Shown here in pieces: positions 36,701-50,322 of a stretch of 64,000 bases of DNA. Every line of letters starts with the position of its first letter. The stretch's first letter is position 1. The translations under genes were made by a program, and so were the position numbers. The notes below the pieces were generated by a model. It was not told the origin of the DNA, ran no database searches, and saw only the letters and a program-made list of their open reading frames with translations. Origin of the DNA: Lagopus muta (Eukaryota > Chordata > Aves > Galliformes > Phasianidae); assembly GCF_023343835.1 (NCBI RefSeq), contig NC_064437.1, positions 22,667,001 through 22,731,000 on the forward strand, in the 5' to 3' direction.

Positions 36701-39379
36701 GGTTTTGAAAGTGGTGTCCCCATTGTTGGGAGTTATTTAACAGCTCGCTTTTATTCAGCTATGCCAGAAGGTGGAAGGAGTGGGAGATCTGTAGAAATAG
36801 ATCTACGTAAATATATCACATCTTCCTACCTGTGATATAATGCTCGTTTCTTGTCACTGCTGGGAGATGCTTCCTCCATCTCGGTGAAAAAGAATTATAC
36901 TTCGGAGGGTAAGAGGTACCTCGGGATAGAAGGATTGTGATCAGGAGGAGATCTGCAGAGAGTTAACAGTGAGAGTTGCTCTTTCCAGAAAGGGATTTTT
37001 CAGTCCCTCTGATATACGTCTGTGTAGCCAATTTGCTTTGCCATTAGGAAAGATTTGTTGCTGCTAATTTCCTGTAGATATGTTGGTCTCTCAGAAGCAG
37101 CATCCTCCTGATGATAGGTTAGAATCAGCCTGCCTCTGTCTGCTGCTGGACAGTCACAGGCAAACGGTAGCGAAGTGTGCCTTTCCAACAGGGAGAACAG
37201 AGAGGAGCACCCTGTGTTAATGAGGTCTGGGTTTTTGCTGTTGGCTGGAACCTTCACAGAGCAGAAGTTTGATTTGTAGAACTGGAATGCTTTTATGCAA
37301 CTTTAATTGCATCTATTTAATAACAATTTTGACCTAAAGTTAAATTTGGTTACTTCATTCTGTCTTCTCATTAGTCTTGAAAGCCATTCCTTATTCTTGC
37401 TATTCATTGTTATTCTCAGTTTTTCTTTCCATCTCCATGTGCATCATCGGTGACTGAGATGTTAAGTTGCTGTTGGCCAAATGTTATTTTATCCTCTCAA
37501 ATTTTATGAGAATCCATTACCTGACTGTGAGAGACACACTCTTGGAAGACACAAAAACATGGAAGGTAAATCCCATGCTAAGTTTTCAGCTCAATAACAC
37601 AACTGCTGACATTCAGTATTTGGGCTGAAGAAGTGCTTAATCCCTTTGTGGAAGATGATGGACTGAGCACGTGCTTTTTAGAAAAGTCATTGCTGTTCAT
37701 ACAGGATGAAAGAAGACAGTAATTCCAACCCAGGGGTAGATTTTGTGCCACGTGTTCTAGGATAGAACACAACATAATCAAATGAATTGTCTCCATTTAA
37801 ATAAGGTTAAGGTTGTAACGCAACCAGTCACTTGTTCCTGCTTGGGAAAGCTAAAAGTTATTATTTAAAGTTCACTTGCTTTCCTGAGTACCCGTGTGTG
37901 TGGGCACATCTGCTGTGTAAGAAAGCATGTGACTTCTGCTTTCCAAGGAAATTCCTGCATGAAGAAAGGCTGTCACCAGCATGCAACGGAGTTGGCTGTG
38001 GCATATCGAGTGGGCTCCAAAGACCTCTAAGGATGGAGATCTCACTGCATCTCTGGACAAAGTGTTCTGGTGCTTTGCTGTCTTTTGTACTCGTTAAAAT
38101 GAGAAAGCAGAGTGCAGCTGCACTAGCAAATGGATTTTGAGCCCCAGTGTCATGTTGATCCAGCGTTTGGAGAAAGCCTCACATAAATTTCCTTTCACTC
38201 ATCCAAATTTTGTTTCATGGGAAATCTGGTCTAGAGAGAAATAAGTTGTTGTGGGGTTTTTTGTTGTTTTTTAACAGTCTAGACCATCTCATGATGCTGG
38301 ATCCAAGGAGCATGTCCATAAAACCCACATTGTTTGTGAGCTTTCATTGGCTCTCTGCTTTATGTGGCAGAGCTGCAAAAAGCAGAACAGCGGAAATAAG
38401 GTGTTTGTTGGTAGTAACCCTGCCCACTCCGGTTTGTATCACTTGAGGATCGGTCTCCAGTTGGGCTATAATTCTGGGAATCCAGAATTTGCCTTCAGTA
38501 AAAGACCTGAGGTCTTGCAAACAAATATAGAAACTTTGGGTTAACATTCTGTTAGAGAAGCAAAGAATCTGGATTATATCCTCTTTGGTTTTCCTGGACC
38601 CTATTCACACGCCCTACCTAAATTACATGTTTTTGCAATTACAGATTGCAGTTGCAAAACTAATAGCCTGCAGATGTTATGCAAAAGCAAAGCTCTGATG
38701 CAGTGAATTAGAAAAGGAGGGGAATATGTTTTATTGGTAGTAGTAGTAAAGCAGTTAATTCTTTTTGGGTCTTACAGCTTGTAAAATCTACAAAAATAAT
38801 TGACAGATTCACCTGGAAGTTATGGATGAACTACATTTTTCTGCTTATACAGCCAAGAAGAAGGACACAAAATAGTGGAGAAATGTCATTTTTAATTACT
38901 TAGAGGGGAAAAAAATGTTATTAAGGTGCTAGTTTGTAAGAGAGCCTTAAGAAGAAAATCTGATGCTTATCAAACGTAACGGCAAGAACTGTTCAACCAG
39001 TATAGTCTGGGATATTTTCTTTGTCTTCATATACACATATCCTTTCCAGTTTATCTTGAACTTCAGTTTTCACAAATAACACACAAATTATCAAAGCAAT
39101 TTAATTCCTTAGAAATCTTCCTATATGATTTTAACCCAAACAGTTTACTTGAACGTAGAATTCTGTTCTTCACATCCTCTTACTTGGCGTTTAGGAATTT
39201 TTTTTTAATCAGCTGCCAAACCAAAATTACATCATAGCAAATGCATGCATTGTTCTTTACTTTTGGGTCTTGCAAAGGAGTTCTGCAGAGAAGTGTAATT
39301 GGCTGCATTTCTGTCCAGTCTGTCCTGTGTCCTCCTTGTTCACAGGGGATTTGGTTTTTCTCTCCTGTGGCTCTTCTAA

Positions 39380-39398
39380 GGGGGGGGGGGGGGAGGGG
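39380..39398. repeat. G homopolymer tract
   Basis: Fourteen G in a row at 39380-39393, then A and four more G. On the + strand, which is the sense strand of ATF6, this G tract would be in the pre-mRNA. A single run is not a full quadruplex motif. Confidence 0.95.
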
Positions 39399-42300
39399 AG
39401 ACAAACCTTAGGAGTACATTTACAGTAGAAATAGGGTCCAAATGAGGTGCCAGCACCTCCTTTTCCTTCATTACCCTATGACTGGCATTACTGTGCCTAT
39501 TTGTGTGCCTGACTACTTTACATACACACAAGGTGTACACACAAGCTTCTTCTAACTGTGATTTCCCGTAGTATTTCCTATTCATGAAAGAGTGCTGTTT
39601 GTATCTAGTGCCTTTTATTTAGGATGTGTTGCAAGTCAGAAGTGAGATTCAAAAAGCTGAGCTAGGAATGAGGCAGGTATGCCTAAAGTAATTACGGTAT
39701 GAGAGCTTTGCAGAGGAATGGGAGGACTGAGGTCATTTGGCAGCTGGTGTCACTTTGTTAACAGGATTAAGATAGACGTTTCAGTAGGACATAAGGTCAG
39801 CCGGCCTGGCTTCTGGAACTGTGCTTGTATTCTGATTCCTGAAGAGAGACAGGAGCTCTTGCTCAGAGGCTGCGAGGTAGATTCTGCTATTTGACTAATA
39901 AATACTGAGAATTATCAGCATATTTTGCTGTTATCTTAAGTCTCTATAGCTCCTCCTATTTGGCCTTGGAAGGTGAATAACGAGATCATAAATCATGACA
40001 ATAAATTAGGTCACGTTAATTTGACATCTGCTTTTTAGGTTCCTTACGGTCTTTAAAGTAACATAGCATAAATTTAATGCAACAGGTGAAGGGACAAAAT
40101 GAAGTAGTAGTTCCTGCACTAGTGATGTTTGCTGTCTTTGTAGAGAGGACTCATAGTAGGTTTCCATATCCTTGTTAGTCTCAATTTTTTAGTTCTTAAT
40201 CCAGAAGACGTCCTTGGCCCCTGGTTCTCCTTTAAACTGTGCACATGCTTAGCACTGCCCTTCATCGACCTGCAGCAGTGCTGCTCTTGGAAGAGAGTGG
40301 AAGAAACTCCTCAAAAAAGAGCCTTGTGGTAGGGTGAATTTTCCATTCCTCTGAGGTCTCTGGGATTTTCACAAGGCTCTGGTTCACACTGAGATGCTTC
40401 CCAGTTGGTTTAGTTTTGCAGCCCAGGCCATATCACATCTGGCAGTAGCACAGTTGATAATAAAAGGCAATGAGGACCTCTCCATTAAAGAGTTTCTCAT
40501 GTGGGAACTGAGCTGGATGGCCACTCTATCTTCTACAGCGATAATGTCCAGAAGGAGCACAGTTAGGTGTTATTTATAAGAGTTAGACTGGGAACGTCAG
40601 AAAAAGTGTAATCTTACACTACAGGACTTTTTATGGACTGTGGGATTGAGTTATTTCTGTTAAAACACTTAAATAAAAAGCATATCTCATCACTTCATTG
40701 CTGTGTGCAATGTATAGGCTGTAAAAACCACCTGTGCATAGAAACACTAGGTTTGGAACAGCATTGGTGTGAATAGGAACACTTCTGGCCAAAATAAAAG
40801 CAGAAAAAGCAGTTCTTTCTCACTCCTTCTGAGAGCTTTCCTGTTATGGGACAGTTTCCCTTCTCCCCAGTCTCAAAATAGCATTAAAATTTAGAAAAGA
40901 GTTAATAGAATTTTGTGGTTGAGAGGTGGGGGCTGAATTTTCAGTTACAAACTCTTCTTTAACGTGCAGCAAAATCAAACATAATATGTGGAGCCAATAT
41001 CATTCGGTATGTACTGAACTGACACTTGTTCAAATTAAGCTAAATTGTTATAATTAAACTGAAAACTTCAGAGCTACTGCTTTGAAAGCAGCTCTGAAAG
41101 TTGAATTGTCAAGAGATTGTGCAAAGAGGCTCAGACCTTGTGAATTCTTAGTGCAGATTTCCTGCAGCTTCCTTGCAGTAGTTGGCCCATCTTCTGCTCA
41201 CTTCCATTCACATCTTTGCTTGTCATGTATTTGCTGTGAGGATCCTTGATGGGGTGGGTGAATGCACTTGGTCTTATAAAGCCTAGTGTTGAAATAATAA
41301 TAATAGCAAGCAGTGCTCCTACTCTGAAAACAGTGCAGCTTTTGCAGTTTGTGATATAATGGGTAAATGCTGTGGCTGAGAATCACAGTTTATATAGAGC
41401 CTTTAACAGTTTTCCTCTTTCATTCCCTTCTCTTAAACCCATCCCCTTACTTTTCTGATGCAAGGGTCACACTGCACTGGTAGGACAGAAGTAGCTTTGG
41501 AAACACCCTCCGTTCTACAACGACTGCCCTGTTTTCATGTCCTCTGGTAGCACAAGCAATATTGCAGAACCAGTGGCATTTTCAAACGGCCATTGGTGAA
41601 TCCATCCTCAGGACACCATCTGGTTGCCATCACCCAACCCAACAATGGTGACATTATACAGCCGTTTCCTGTACAAATTTGTAAACTGCCATACACGTCC
41701 TTTGCAGTTGTTCTTCGTACTGACAGAGGAAACCAGAAACAGATATGCCAAGACGTGATTCTCATTTACACCGTGGTCCTTGTTGTGTGCTTGGCAGTGT
41801 TAGGAGCTGCTGTGGAAAATGAGGGTAAGCCTTTAGGCCGTTGGTATGCTGCAGTAAGATCTCTTCCCTGGGGAATAGCTTCCTTTTGTGTCCAGAGCAG
41901 TGTGCCGAAGAGCAACTGAGGTTCAGGTGCAACTGTATTGAGAACCAGGTTCCATCCAAAGGCCATAATGCAGCTCAGGTTCCTTGGCCTGCTTAGGAGA
42001 TGGGAATGGAAATGTCATGTCTCTGGCAGCAGTCAGGCAGCCCAAAACAGTTACTCTGAAATTATCAGAAGGTGTGAACTCTGTGGTAGAAGAAAAAAGC
42101 CGGCTCATTGGGCCTCCCAGTAGCCCTCCTGTCAGCTCTGGGTTTTAAAAAGCTTATCTTCTCAATGGTTTTCCCAGGGCAGCCTCTGGAGTTGATGCAA
42201 CTTTTTGGGACTCTGGAAGTACACTTTAGTTTCACATGCCAAAAGCATAGCTCTAAAGAAGTTCCAGTCTCTTCTCATTGATCTAAAATTCCTGCAGATG

Positions 42301-43500
42301 TTCAGAAAAGCTAACTTTAAAGGATGGTGCCTAGATTTTGTGCACAACTTTTGTATACTTGCTTTGTATCCCCTTCATCCTGAGGTTGTTAGGCATGGTT
42401 GGGTAGTTGATAGGTAAGCTTTTAGCTGTCAGGACTTGCTGGACACTACCAGGGGTAGCACAGTTAAATAAAAACAGTGCCTCCAGCAGCTTTGGGGAGG
42501 TGCCAGCATGAAAGCTGGATGTGGGAAGTTCCTCAGCCGTCATGGGCAGAAGTTGTAACAGGCTCCAAGAATCACAGTTGTGAAGATTTGAGCTGGAAGA
42601 GGTCAAGGCATGATTCCCCAGGAGACCTGTTAGTCATAAACGGATGAACAAAATGCCCAGTTACAGTATTTGTTTATTACAAGAAAATTTCTAAAGCTGC
42701 CTCGACAGAGCTGGCATGCTGAGGTGCCTGGCTCTGCTTGCCCTCTTTGCTTTGCCTGTGTCTTTGTTAGCTGCAATGTTCTAGCACATTGCTTGATTCC
42801 AAGGCAATGGTAAAGATCAAATCTCCTCATCGGGGCAGATGGCAAGAGCTGCGCTCTAAGATTTTCCTTTGGTATTTTAATCCAGTCTCTGTGGAGCTTT
42901 TGTTCCCGTAAAGTAACAAATGTCCCTTGTTTTTGAAAACATTGTCCTTAGTTTGTCAGAGATGAGCCTCTAATGGAGGGCTGGGCTCATCCCAACATCT
43001 TGGATCAGTCTTTGTGAGAGGAGATGCAGCGATAGGGCCTGCAGCTTCCACACTGTAACAAAGCACGCTTGGATCAAGTCATGTTCATTCTTCTCAGGTA
43101 CGTAGGGCTATTGAATAATACTTATCCATTCCTAAGCAGATCAGCTAAGAAAGTAAGAAAAATCTCGAGAAGTCAATTTGAGAGAAATGTAACATCAGGG
43201 TAGGAGAAAAAACAGCTCCTGCTGAGCCTGGAGTGTTCCTTTGTGTCCCATGTCACTCAGATATTCTGCAAATGTGTGTACCTCTCCTCTAAACATTTCC
43301 CATGGCACTGATACTGTTTTCTTACATCACAGCCATGCTGTGAGGTGGAGGAGCTCCATTGGTGCCCATAGCTATGTGGCACACTGGTCCCAAGGGAAGA
43401 GTTGTTCCTGGGTGCAGTGTTGCTGAGGGACCACATGCTGCAAAACCCAAATTGTCAGAACTGCCAGTTCTTACCATATGAAAGGCAAGTACCAGCTAGG

Positions 43501-43533
43501 AAAAAAAAAAAAAGAAAAGAAAAAAAAAAAAAA
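43501..43533. repeat. A-rich simple repeat
   Basis: A runs of 13, 4 and 15 separated by single G. No SINE or LINE body was recognised upstream, so a retroposon tail is not supported. Confidence 0.9.
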
Positions 43534-45586
43534 GAACAACAACTTTGGAGCAGCATGTTTTTTCTGCATCTAATGAAAATGATATGCAGGGATGTTTACT
43601 CTGTTCTAGGAGAGTTAGAAAAGGTCTCTTTTTATTGAGGGCTAAGATTGCCTGCAGGTTGTCATGCATCTAGTGGTAGGTGCTTTAAGAAACAAGCCAC
43701 ATGTCATATGACTCAGGCTGGAACTGTTGGAACATCCAGCCTTGGAATATTCTAGCACAGTGGAATCGGGTTTCCATTGCCATCTGATTGTGGGGGTTAC
43801 AGATACGTGAGTCTCCAACCCTTAATCTCTGTGAGAGTCTTGACATTGATCTTATGGAAGAAGCCTTAAAATCTCTGTTGTGGTTCCATGTGCTGCTGTG
43901 TCCAGGAGCAGATCAGCAGAGACTGAAGTAGCTAGGGAAGAACAAACGCTCAGTGAGAACGTTCATTCTATAGCAGTACCTAATTTCTAAAAGCTTTAAT
44001 TTAACTTTTATAATTAACTGCAGTTGATTCATCCTAATTATCTAGTGCTCTGAATGTTTTGTGGTGGCTAGGATTGATAAATGTGATCGTTATCAGATGT
44101 TTAACTAATAACTTCAGACTTTATCCCCAAGAACAAATGTGTTTCTATATCCCAACTTAATAAAAAAGGTAATACATTTGTGGCTGGATTTTTAGTATCC
44201 ATGTCTATATTTATCTATCTGTCCATCTCAGCTGACTTCAATAACACCAAACTGTAGTGATGATCAAAAGCAAAATGAGAGTGCTGAAGCTTGGGACTCA
44301 TTTGAAATATTGTCTTTCCAGGCCGATATTTTTTCCAGTCATTATGCCAGCACTTTCAGGTCTGCATCGTCTATTTAAATTGTCATCCCATCTAAGTGCA
44401 AATCTTGGCCCAAGCCAGAGCCATCTGTTGTTGGGTAATAGTTGTGATTTATTTTGCCTCTGGTTGACGGTCATGCTCGTGAGCCAGATGCTGACTTGTA
44501 GGATTTGCTTTTATTCATTTTCAGTTTTATGCCATGTATTAATATCACAAACAGTATTTTAATTTTAGATATTTTTGTCTAGTATTTAAAATTAGGGATG
44601 AATAATGCCGTCACATTCCCCTCAGGGTAGCAATTCAGCATACTTCTGAACAAGATAGGAAAGGACAAAATGTTTTACACATGTTAATAATGCATTCACA
44701 TTGTGTTCCTAAATGTTTAAATTCTTCCTAATCACTAATATTGCATTCATTTGTGTTGCATACAAATAATTAAGTATTACTTTGAAAAAAACTTCAGGAC
44801 TGTTTGAAGCTTTCTAGGCTGCTGAGAATGCTGCAGGTAGCCAAACTTGTCGAAATATTTATGACACTTTGCATCACTGATGCAAGTTAGGACCAAGTAT
44901 CAGAGGGACTTTCCTGCAAATTGAAGATGACAAGGAGATGGATGCATTTCTTTAACTCCAGGTTAAACAATAACTCATAACAGTCCTTTGTAGTGAAGAT
45001 GGGCTGCATCCAGGTCCCAGACAGTCTGCTCCTCTCGAAGGTCGGCTCCTGCCAGCAGTTGGAGCTTACAGCTGACTGCCTGTTGTGTGTGTTTTCTCCA
45101 GAAGAGTTGTGCCACAGCTCCAGCGCGTACTTGGATGCACAGGCGTGAGTGGAAATGACTTCAATGTCTCACTATCTGCTGTGGGAGCAGCAGTCCTTCC
45201 CACGCTGTTCCATCTGCACCAGGAAAACGAAGGAGCAGCAGGTGAATTGCTGCTTGGATGTACTCTTTCCTGTGCAGTTTTAGGAGGCGTTTCAGAATCT
45301 GGAAATTAAGGGGAAGTTAATTTTAATGTCTTGGCTAGCAGAGCAGCGTCACTGAAGATGATTCCCTATGCAACTTTCTTCAGACCCAGTGGTTGTTTGG
45401 AGGATTTGCTAATTACAGTGCACAGATGAGAGGTATCAAAGCCCCACTCCCTCCTCCTCTCCATGTAGGTTTGTGGTCTGGGCACCAGACCTCTGACCAG
45501 CCTGGATGCTGCATCCTCTCAATTTCTCTACCTTTGCTTTCCGTTTGCCACTTCACACTGACCTTTCAGAAGTCAGCCAAGAAGGT

Positions 45587-45625
45587 AATTAGATAGAATG
45601 GTCCTGAATTAGATAGAATGTCCTG
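45587..45625. repeat. Tandem duplication of about 20 bases
   Basis: Two adjacent copies of aattagatagaatg(g)tcctg, the second lacking one G. A simple recent duplication in intron. Confidence 0.9.
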
Positions 45626-47070
45626 ACATTGCTGCTGATTTCTGTAGAGGTTACTCCAATTATAAAGCTCTTGTGATTGTTCTGAATACATTTGATGCAT
45701 ACAGTAAGTAAAGGTGCCATTAGAAACAAAACTAAGCCGGTCTCATAAAGATATCATAGGAGTTTTGCAAATGGAAAAGCGTGGAAACGAGGGGTCAAAC
45801 TTCCTGCTGCTGTTTGCCCATGTGAGATACATGTCTGGATCTTGAAAAATAAAAGGCAGATGTTGGGTCTGGGTTTAGGGAGGTTGCAAAAACTTTTTAA
45901 GGAGCTGGTTGGCGTATGTTGGACATGATGGTACCTGTTGGTTTGGTTCTTCCCAGTGACTCAGGCTGAATGTGGGATCACTGGCATTGAGAGAGCAGTA
46001 AATGCATGGACTGGGAAAATAAAGCTTTGGATTAATTTCTGGGGGGCTGGCAAAGATGGTTAGTGATCGGCAGGATGTTTTTTCACTTAGAGCTTGAGTT
46101 AGGAATTTACACTGCATTTGTGAACTCTGTAAACATGATCCTTTGCTCTTAATTACTAAGAGGGAAAATATGCTTCCCTCACAGCACCCACTGCATATTG
46201 AGGTGTTATGGTGAAGCAACCTGCAGGCAGAGGAGCTAATCTTTGAAAAGCTTGGGAAGTTTTCCATGTTCTTTGTGGTCTTTCTGTGGTCTAGGTCAGC
46301 ACAGCACAACACAATCTGAATGATAAGGAATGAACCAGATTTTCCCACACATCAACCTGAGCGGTTTGAATTCAGCTATAGTTAGGAAAAATAAAATTAA
46401 AAAAAAAAAGAAGAAAGGCTGCATTTTTCCCAGGTCTGCATCTGGAGCTTCTGTAGATGCAGCTTCTGCTATTACAGCCAAGGGTTGTTTGAACGCTTCT
46501 GTTTTACAGCAACACCCAGCCACCTCACTGTGAAATAAATTGCTAAGCACAGCTTTGCCATCAGACTTCCTCAGTAAGTTTTTGTCAGCGGAGCTCATAG
46601 TTTGCTGCCCATCGCAGCCCTCACTGATACGGCCCTGCTGCAAGAGGCACGTGGCATGAGTTGACATAGATAGAGCAAGAAGATATTTATATAGAAAGCA
46701 GACAGCACTGCCAGTAAAGGCTCCAGTTCAGCAAAGCCCTTAACCACATGTTTAAATATCATTGAAGTCAAGCTCAATTACTTTAATCATATACATAAGT
46801 ACTCTGTTGAATGCGGGTCTAATAGCAGTTTCCATCTCTTTCCACATGATCAAGGCTTTTTCATATTGTGCTGCATGAGATAGGGATTTCTTCTTGGTTA
46901 CACAGCATGAGCAGCTGCTGTGACTTTTGGAAGACTCCCTCTACAACTTGAAATTGCTAAGCTGTTGTAAATAGTTTTATACTGCATGCCTGTAGCACAG
47001 AATGGAAAGGAATTTTCCCAGCTCTGTGCTTCTAGGGTGGATTTAACAGATCTTTTCCCCTGTTTTTCAG

Positions 47071-47155
47071 GACCACCTGTTACTGCCAGCCACCACACAT
47101 AACAAGACTAGAAGGCCAAAGATGTCTATAGTGTTGCCAGCTGTAAACATCAATG
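47071..47155 (+). CDS. ATF6: ATF6 exon: lumenal [13 protein letters not shown] segment
   Basis: This 85-base exon begins in phase 0 and leaves one base (G) for E304. The acceptor AG is at 47069-47070 and the donor GTAAGT begins at 47156. It encodes [20 protein letters not shown] then VLPAVNIN. N286-K-T is the second glycosylation sequon (human N584). The only differences from human are T to R after the sequon and one I to V. It is isolated between 25-kb and 14-kb introns, but its phase and near identity make the call firm. Confidence 0.96.
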
Positions 47156-50100
47156 GTAAGTGCAAAACATGAAAGAGAGATTGTTATGAGAATAATTTCA
47201 AAGAGATGCATCTGACTTGTGTGTGGAAACCAAACTTGGATCACACGTTGGTTGTTACAGCTTTGAAAATGAAGTGAGATTGGTCACCTCTAAGCTGTGG
47301 TTGCCAGGGTGCCCCCTGGAGCTGGGGTGCTGGCATCTCATCCATGCCTTTCATCCACGCTGCCACGAGTGTCACCCAGACACCTCTGACTGCCTTGGCC
47401 AACAGTCTGCAGTCTCTCTCTGTAGCTCCCTCAGGACTTGATGGCAATGCCATCCGGTCATGGTGGTTTATACATAGCTGATCAGAGTTGCCAGAACGTG
47501 ATCTAGCTTCTCTGATTTGGCATCTGTGTAGTAGAAGTGCTGAGTGACAGCCTGAAGCAGTGATTGAGCACCTGGTGGGAAGGAGGGCCAACCCAGGGGT
47601 GCTCAGGTGCATGCAAAGAACCTGAGTGATGGAAGGGCTGGAGCCAGGATCCACCCCTTCCCAGACTTCATCTAAGGGCTGGCAGTGGAGGTGGGGGTTT
47701 TTCTCTGGAGATGCTACCAGAAGCCTTTCAAAGATAAGCAGCTATTTTCATTCATTTCTGCACCACAGCTGCTGCATTTGGGCTTGTCCTCATTTGCCGC
47801 AGTCAGAGACTTTTCCACTCCACTGTTATTGCTATATTTTCCATCACATTCTAGCATTAACGTACACGTTTCATAACACGTACAAAGATTGAGTGTGGAG
47901 ACTGTCCTTGCCGTCCCATTTGGGCTGCCTAGCAGGGCAAATTCCTTGACCTTTCTGATGTGTTGGGATGCTGACTGCCTTCCATCAGCTTCTCAGCTGT
48001 TTACCACTGTGTTATACAACGCTCAGTGTGAGAGGGACCTCTCAGCACTGCACCGTCAGTATTAATAACAATCATATTCAAGGGCTGCAGGACAGCAGAG
48101 AAAACAGCTTTTCACTAAGGGCACGGGCTTGTTAGTGAAAGGAAGTGTTCTTGATCTCCATTTTAGTCCCACATGAGAGATAGGACAAGAACTGAATAAA
48201 TATATCATTAATTCAGATGCCACAAGGTTAAGGCATGTTTGGGAAAATGTCACTGTCACAGTCATCAGACGCATTGTGAACCCTGCGACAGCACAGACTT
48301 TGCTTACTGAATATCTGTACGCTGTGACGCCTTTTTAAGGCTTACATGTTTTACAGTACAAACGAATCACAAACCCAAATGTTTTTGTGAAGTCAGGCGT
48401 GCTGAAAACATTGTCTGATGATGTGAATTTCCATAAACAAACAAACAATCCGTTCAGGCTTCCAGCATTTTAATAATTGCGCTTTCCTGAGCACTATGGT
48501 AAGTCGAGTGTGGTGGTATACAACCAGTTATCTGAGGGGAATTTTTGTGAGATGTGTCAGAATTATTTTTGGCATTTGTCAGTCAGAAACTCCCTTTTCA
48601 TGTCCCTTACAAAAATCCTTTCTTGGCTGAGCTGAATTAGCAAATAGGCAGTTTATCACTTGGAGAGCAAGCTCTTATTTCTAACTTACAGCCTATTTAT
48701 TCTTAAATGTTATTGAGTCTTAAGTATCTTTCCAGTTACTGGAGTAAATATGATTTGGAAAATACACATCAGAGCCCTGTGATGAATCTTATCCTTCATC
48801 ATTAGTAAAACATTGTGAAATTGTAGTTACTGGAGTTCTTTGGGATTGTTCTTCAGAACATCGGTATAATCCAGGAAATAAAAAATATCCAGGGATTTGG
48901 TCAGGGATGTTGAAATGGAGCAGACACAAGGATAGTGGCTAAATAAACAATGCCATCAAACATTTCTTCCCCTGTGGCACTCAATCAGGTGCTAGGAAGA
49001 AATTCCAAGATAAATAAGAGGTGGTGGATAACTTGGCTTCATTTTTAATTTGTTTATTAGTAGATTACTAATAGGAGGCTGTTAGCTAAGAAGTTGTGCC
49101 TGGAGAAGAACCATTTCTCTGCTTTGAGAATATTGCTTCTCCATCCTATCCTGCCTCTATGAGGGCTCATACATTCTAAATGAGCATCTGACAGTTTGCT
49201 GATAACAAAGCTTTTCTCTCAGGTGTTTGCAGGGAGAAAGCCCACCTTAAGCCCACCTTAGCTCTTCATCCACCTGCAGAGAAGCGGCTGCTGGAAGAGG
49301 CTGGGTCTCCCTGGGAGGATCTGGCAATACTTCCAGTGAAAGAACTTGTCCCCTCCTGCCTTTTCTCATGACTCAGCCAGTTCTTTGAGGGAGAAGGGGA
49401 GCCTTTTCCACTTGCACTTATTTGCTGTTCCTTTTCTCTGCCACAACCCTGGCAGTGGAGGCGAGGAGAGTGGAAGTGGAATGGCCTCTGCTTTGAAACT
49501 TTTTCAGAACTTCTTCATTTGCTTTCTTCTACAGGATCTTCATTTTATCTTTGTACCAGAGTTTACCCATTGCTCTTTTCAGATATGAAACAGCGTACAG
49601 TTCATTCAGAAAAGAACATTTTGAACTACTCGGACAGTCTCTTTCCAGCAGGACTGTCATCCTTTTCTGATTATGCTTTGAATGCTGGAGTGCCCTCTGA
49701 GCTCTGTTACAGACTCTTCCCATGGCTGATTTGAGCAGTTCCCATTGACAGCAGCAGGAAGAGAGAGCAAATATGGACAGAGGTTGGGAAATAACATGAG
49801 TTGTCGGTCACTGTCTTCTGTGACTGTGCATGAAGGTTAGTGACATAGTTCTGCAAGGTTTGTCTGGCTCTTTTCACCAGTGTACAAACAGAGTCTACAG
49901 TCTGAAAAACATTTCAGAATTCTTCTTGGAGGGAAAACGAGATATAAAGCTGGCAGCACTAGTGCTTTTCAGCTAATGGCAAGTATTAACAGAAACCTTT
50001 GTAGTAGGAGTGGGTGTATGTGTGGGTTCAATACGATAGAAGTTTAAGTTGGAGTATTTAAGAGAATGCTGTGCAAAGCAAGAACAGTAAGACATTTCTC

Positions 50101-50304
50101 TTAGAGACAAGAAGTTGATAAAAGCTATTCAGTAATTGCATGTTAAAAGAGTAAAAATGGCCATTACCTTTTATGCCTCTCTTATGTGGTCTGTCTCTTG
50201 TTCAGCCCGGATTGTCCCATGCATGAGGACAGCTGGCAGAGTCTCCACTGAGGGCTTCTGTGCAGGTGCCTGAAATTGTGTGAACTCTTAAGTATTAAGG
50301 TGTT

Positions 50305-50322
50305 AAAAAAAAAAAAAAAAAA
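50305..50322. repeat. A homopolymer tract
   Basis: Eighteen A in a row, followed after a short A-rich spacer by a C-rich block to about 50600. No retroposon body was identified. Confidence 0.9.

Larger units (their letters stand above)
21748..47070 (+). other. ATF6: ATF6 intron, about 25.3 kb
   Basis: This is the largest intron in the window, from donor GTAAGT at 21748 to acceptor AG at 47069-47070. It holds homopolymer runs (G run at 39380-39393, A-rich tract at 43501-43533), a small tandem duplication at 45587-45625, a CpG-retaining block near 36.3-36.6 kb and several chance open frames, the longest 204 codons including the stop. I found no nested gene with splice sites, tRNA or recognised retroelement of length. 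Confidence 0.85.

Noticed and set aside
42572..42625. Possible CR1 minus-strand tail (agaatcacag...gctggaagaggtc)
   Set aside because: Only short scattered matches; the neighbouring blocks expected of CR1 are missing.
45875..46348. Open frames of 140-157 codons on the minus strand (also 22845-23288 and 58531-58998) and + strand frames at 59044-60038
   Set aside because: No domains, no protein-like composition, overlapping frames on both strands, and no splice sites fitting a gene. Lengths are as expected by chance in 64 kb, more so in the GC-richer right end.
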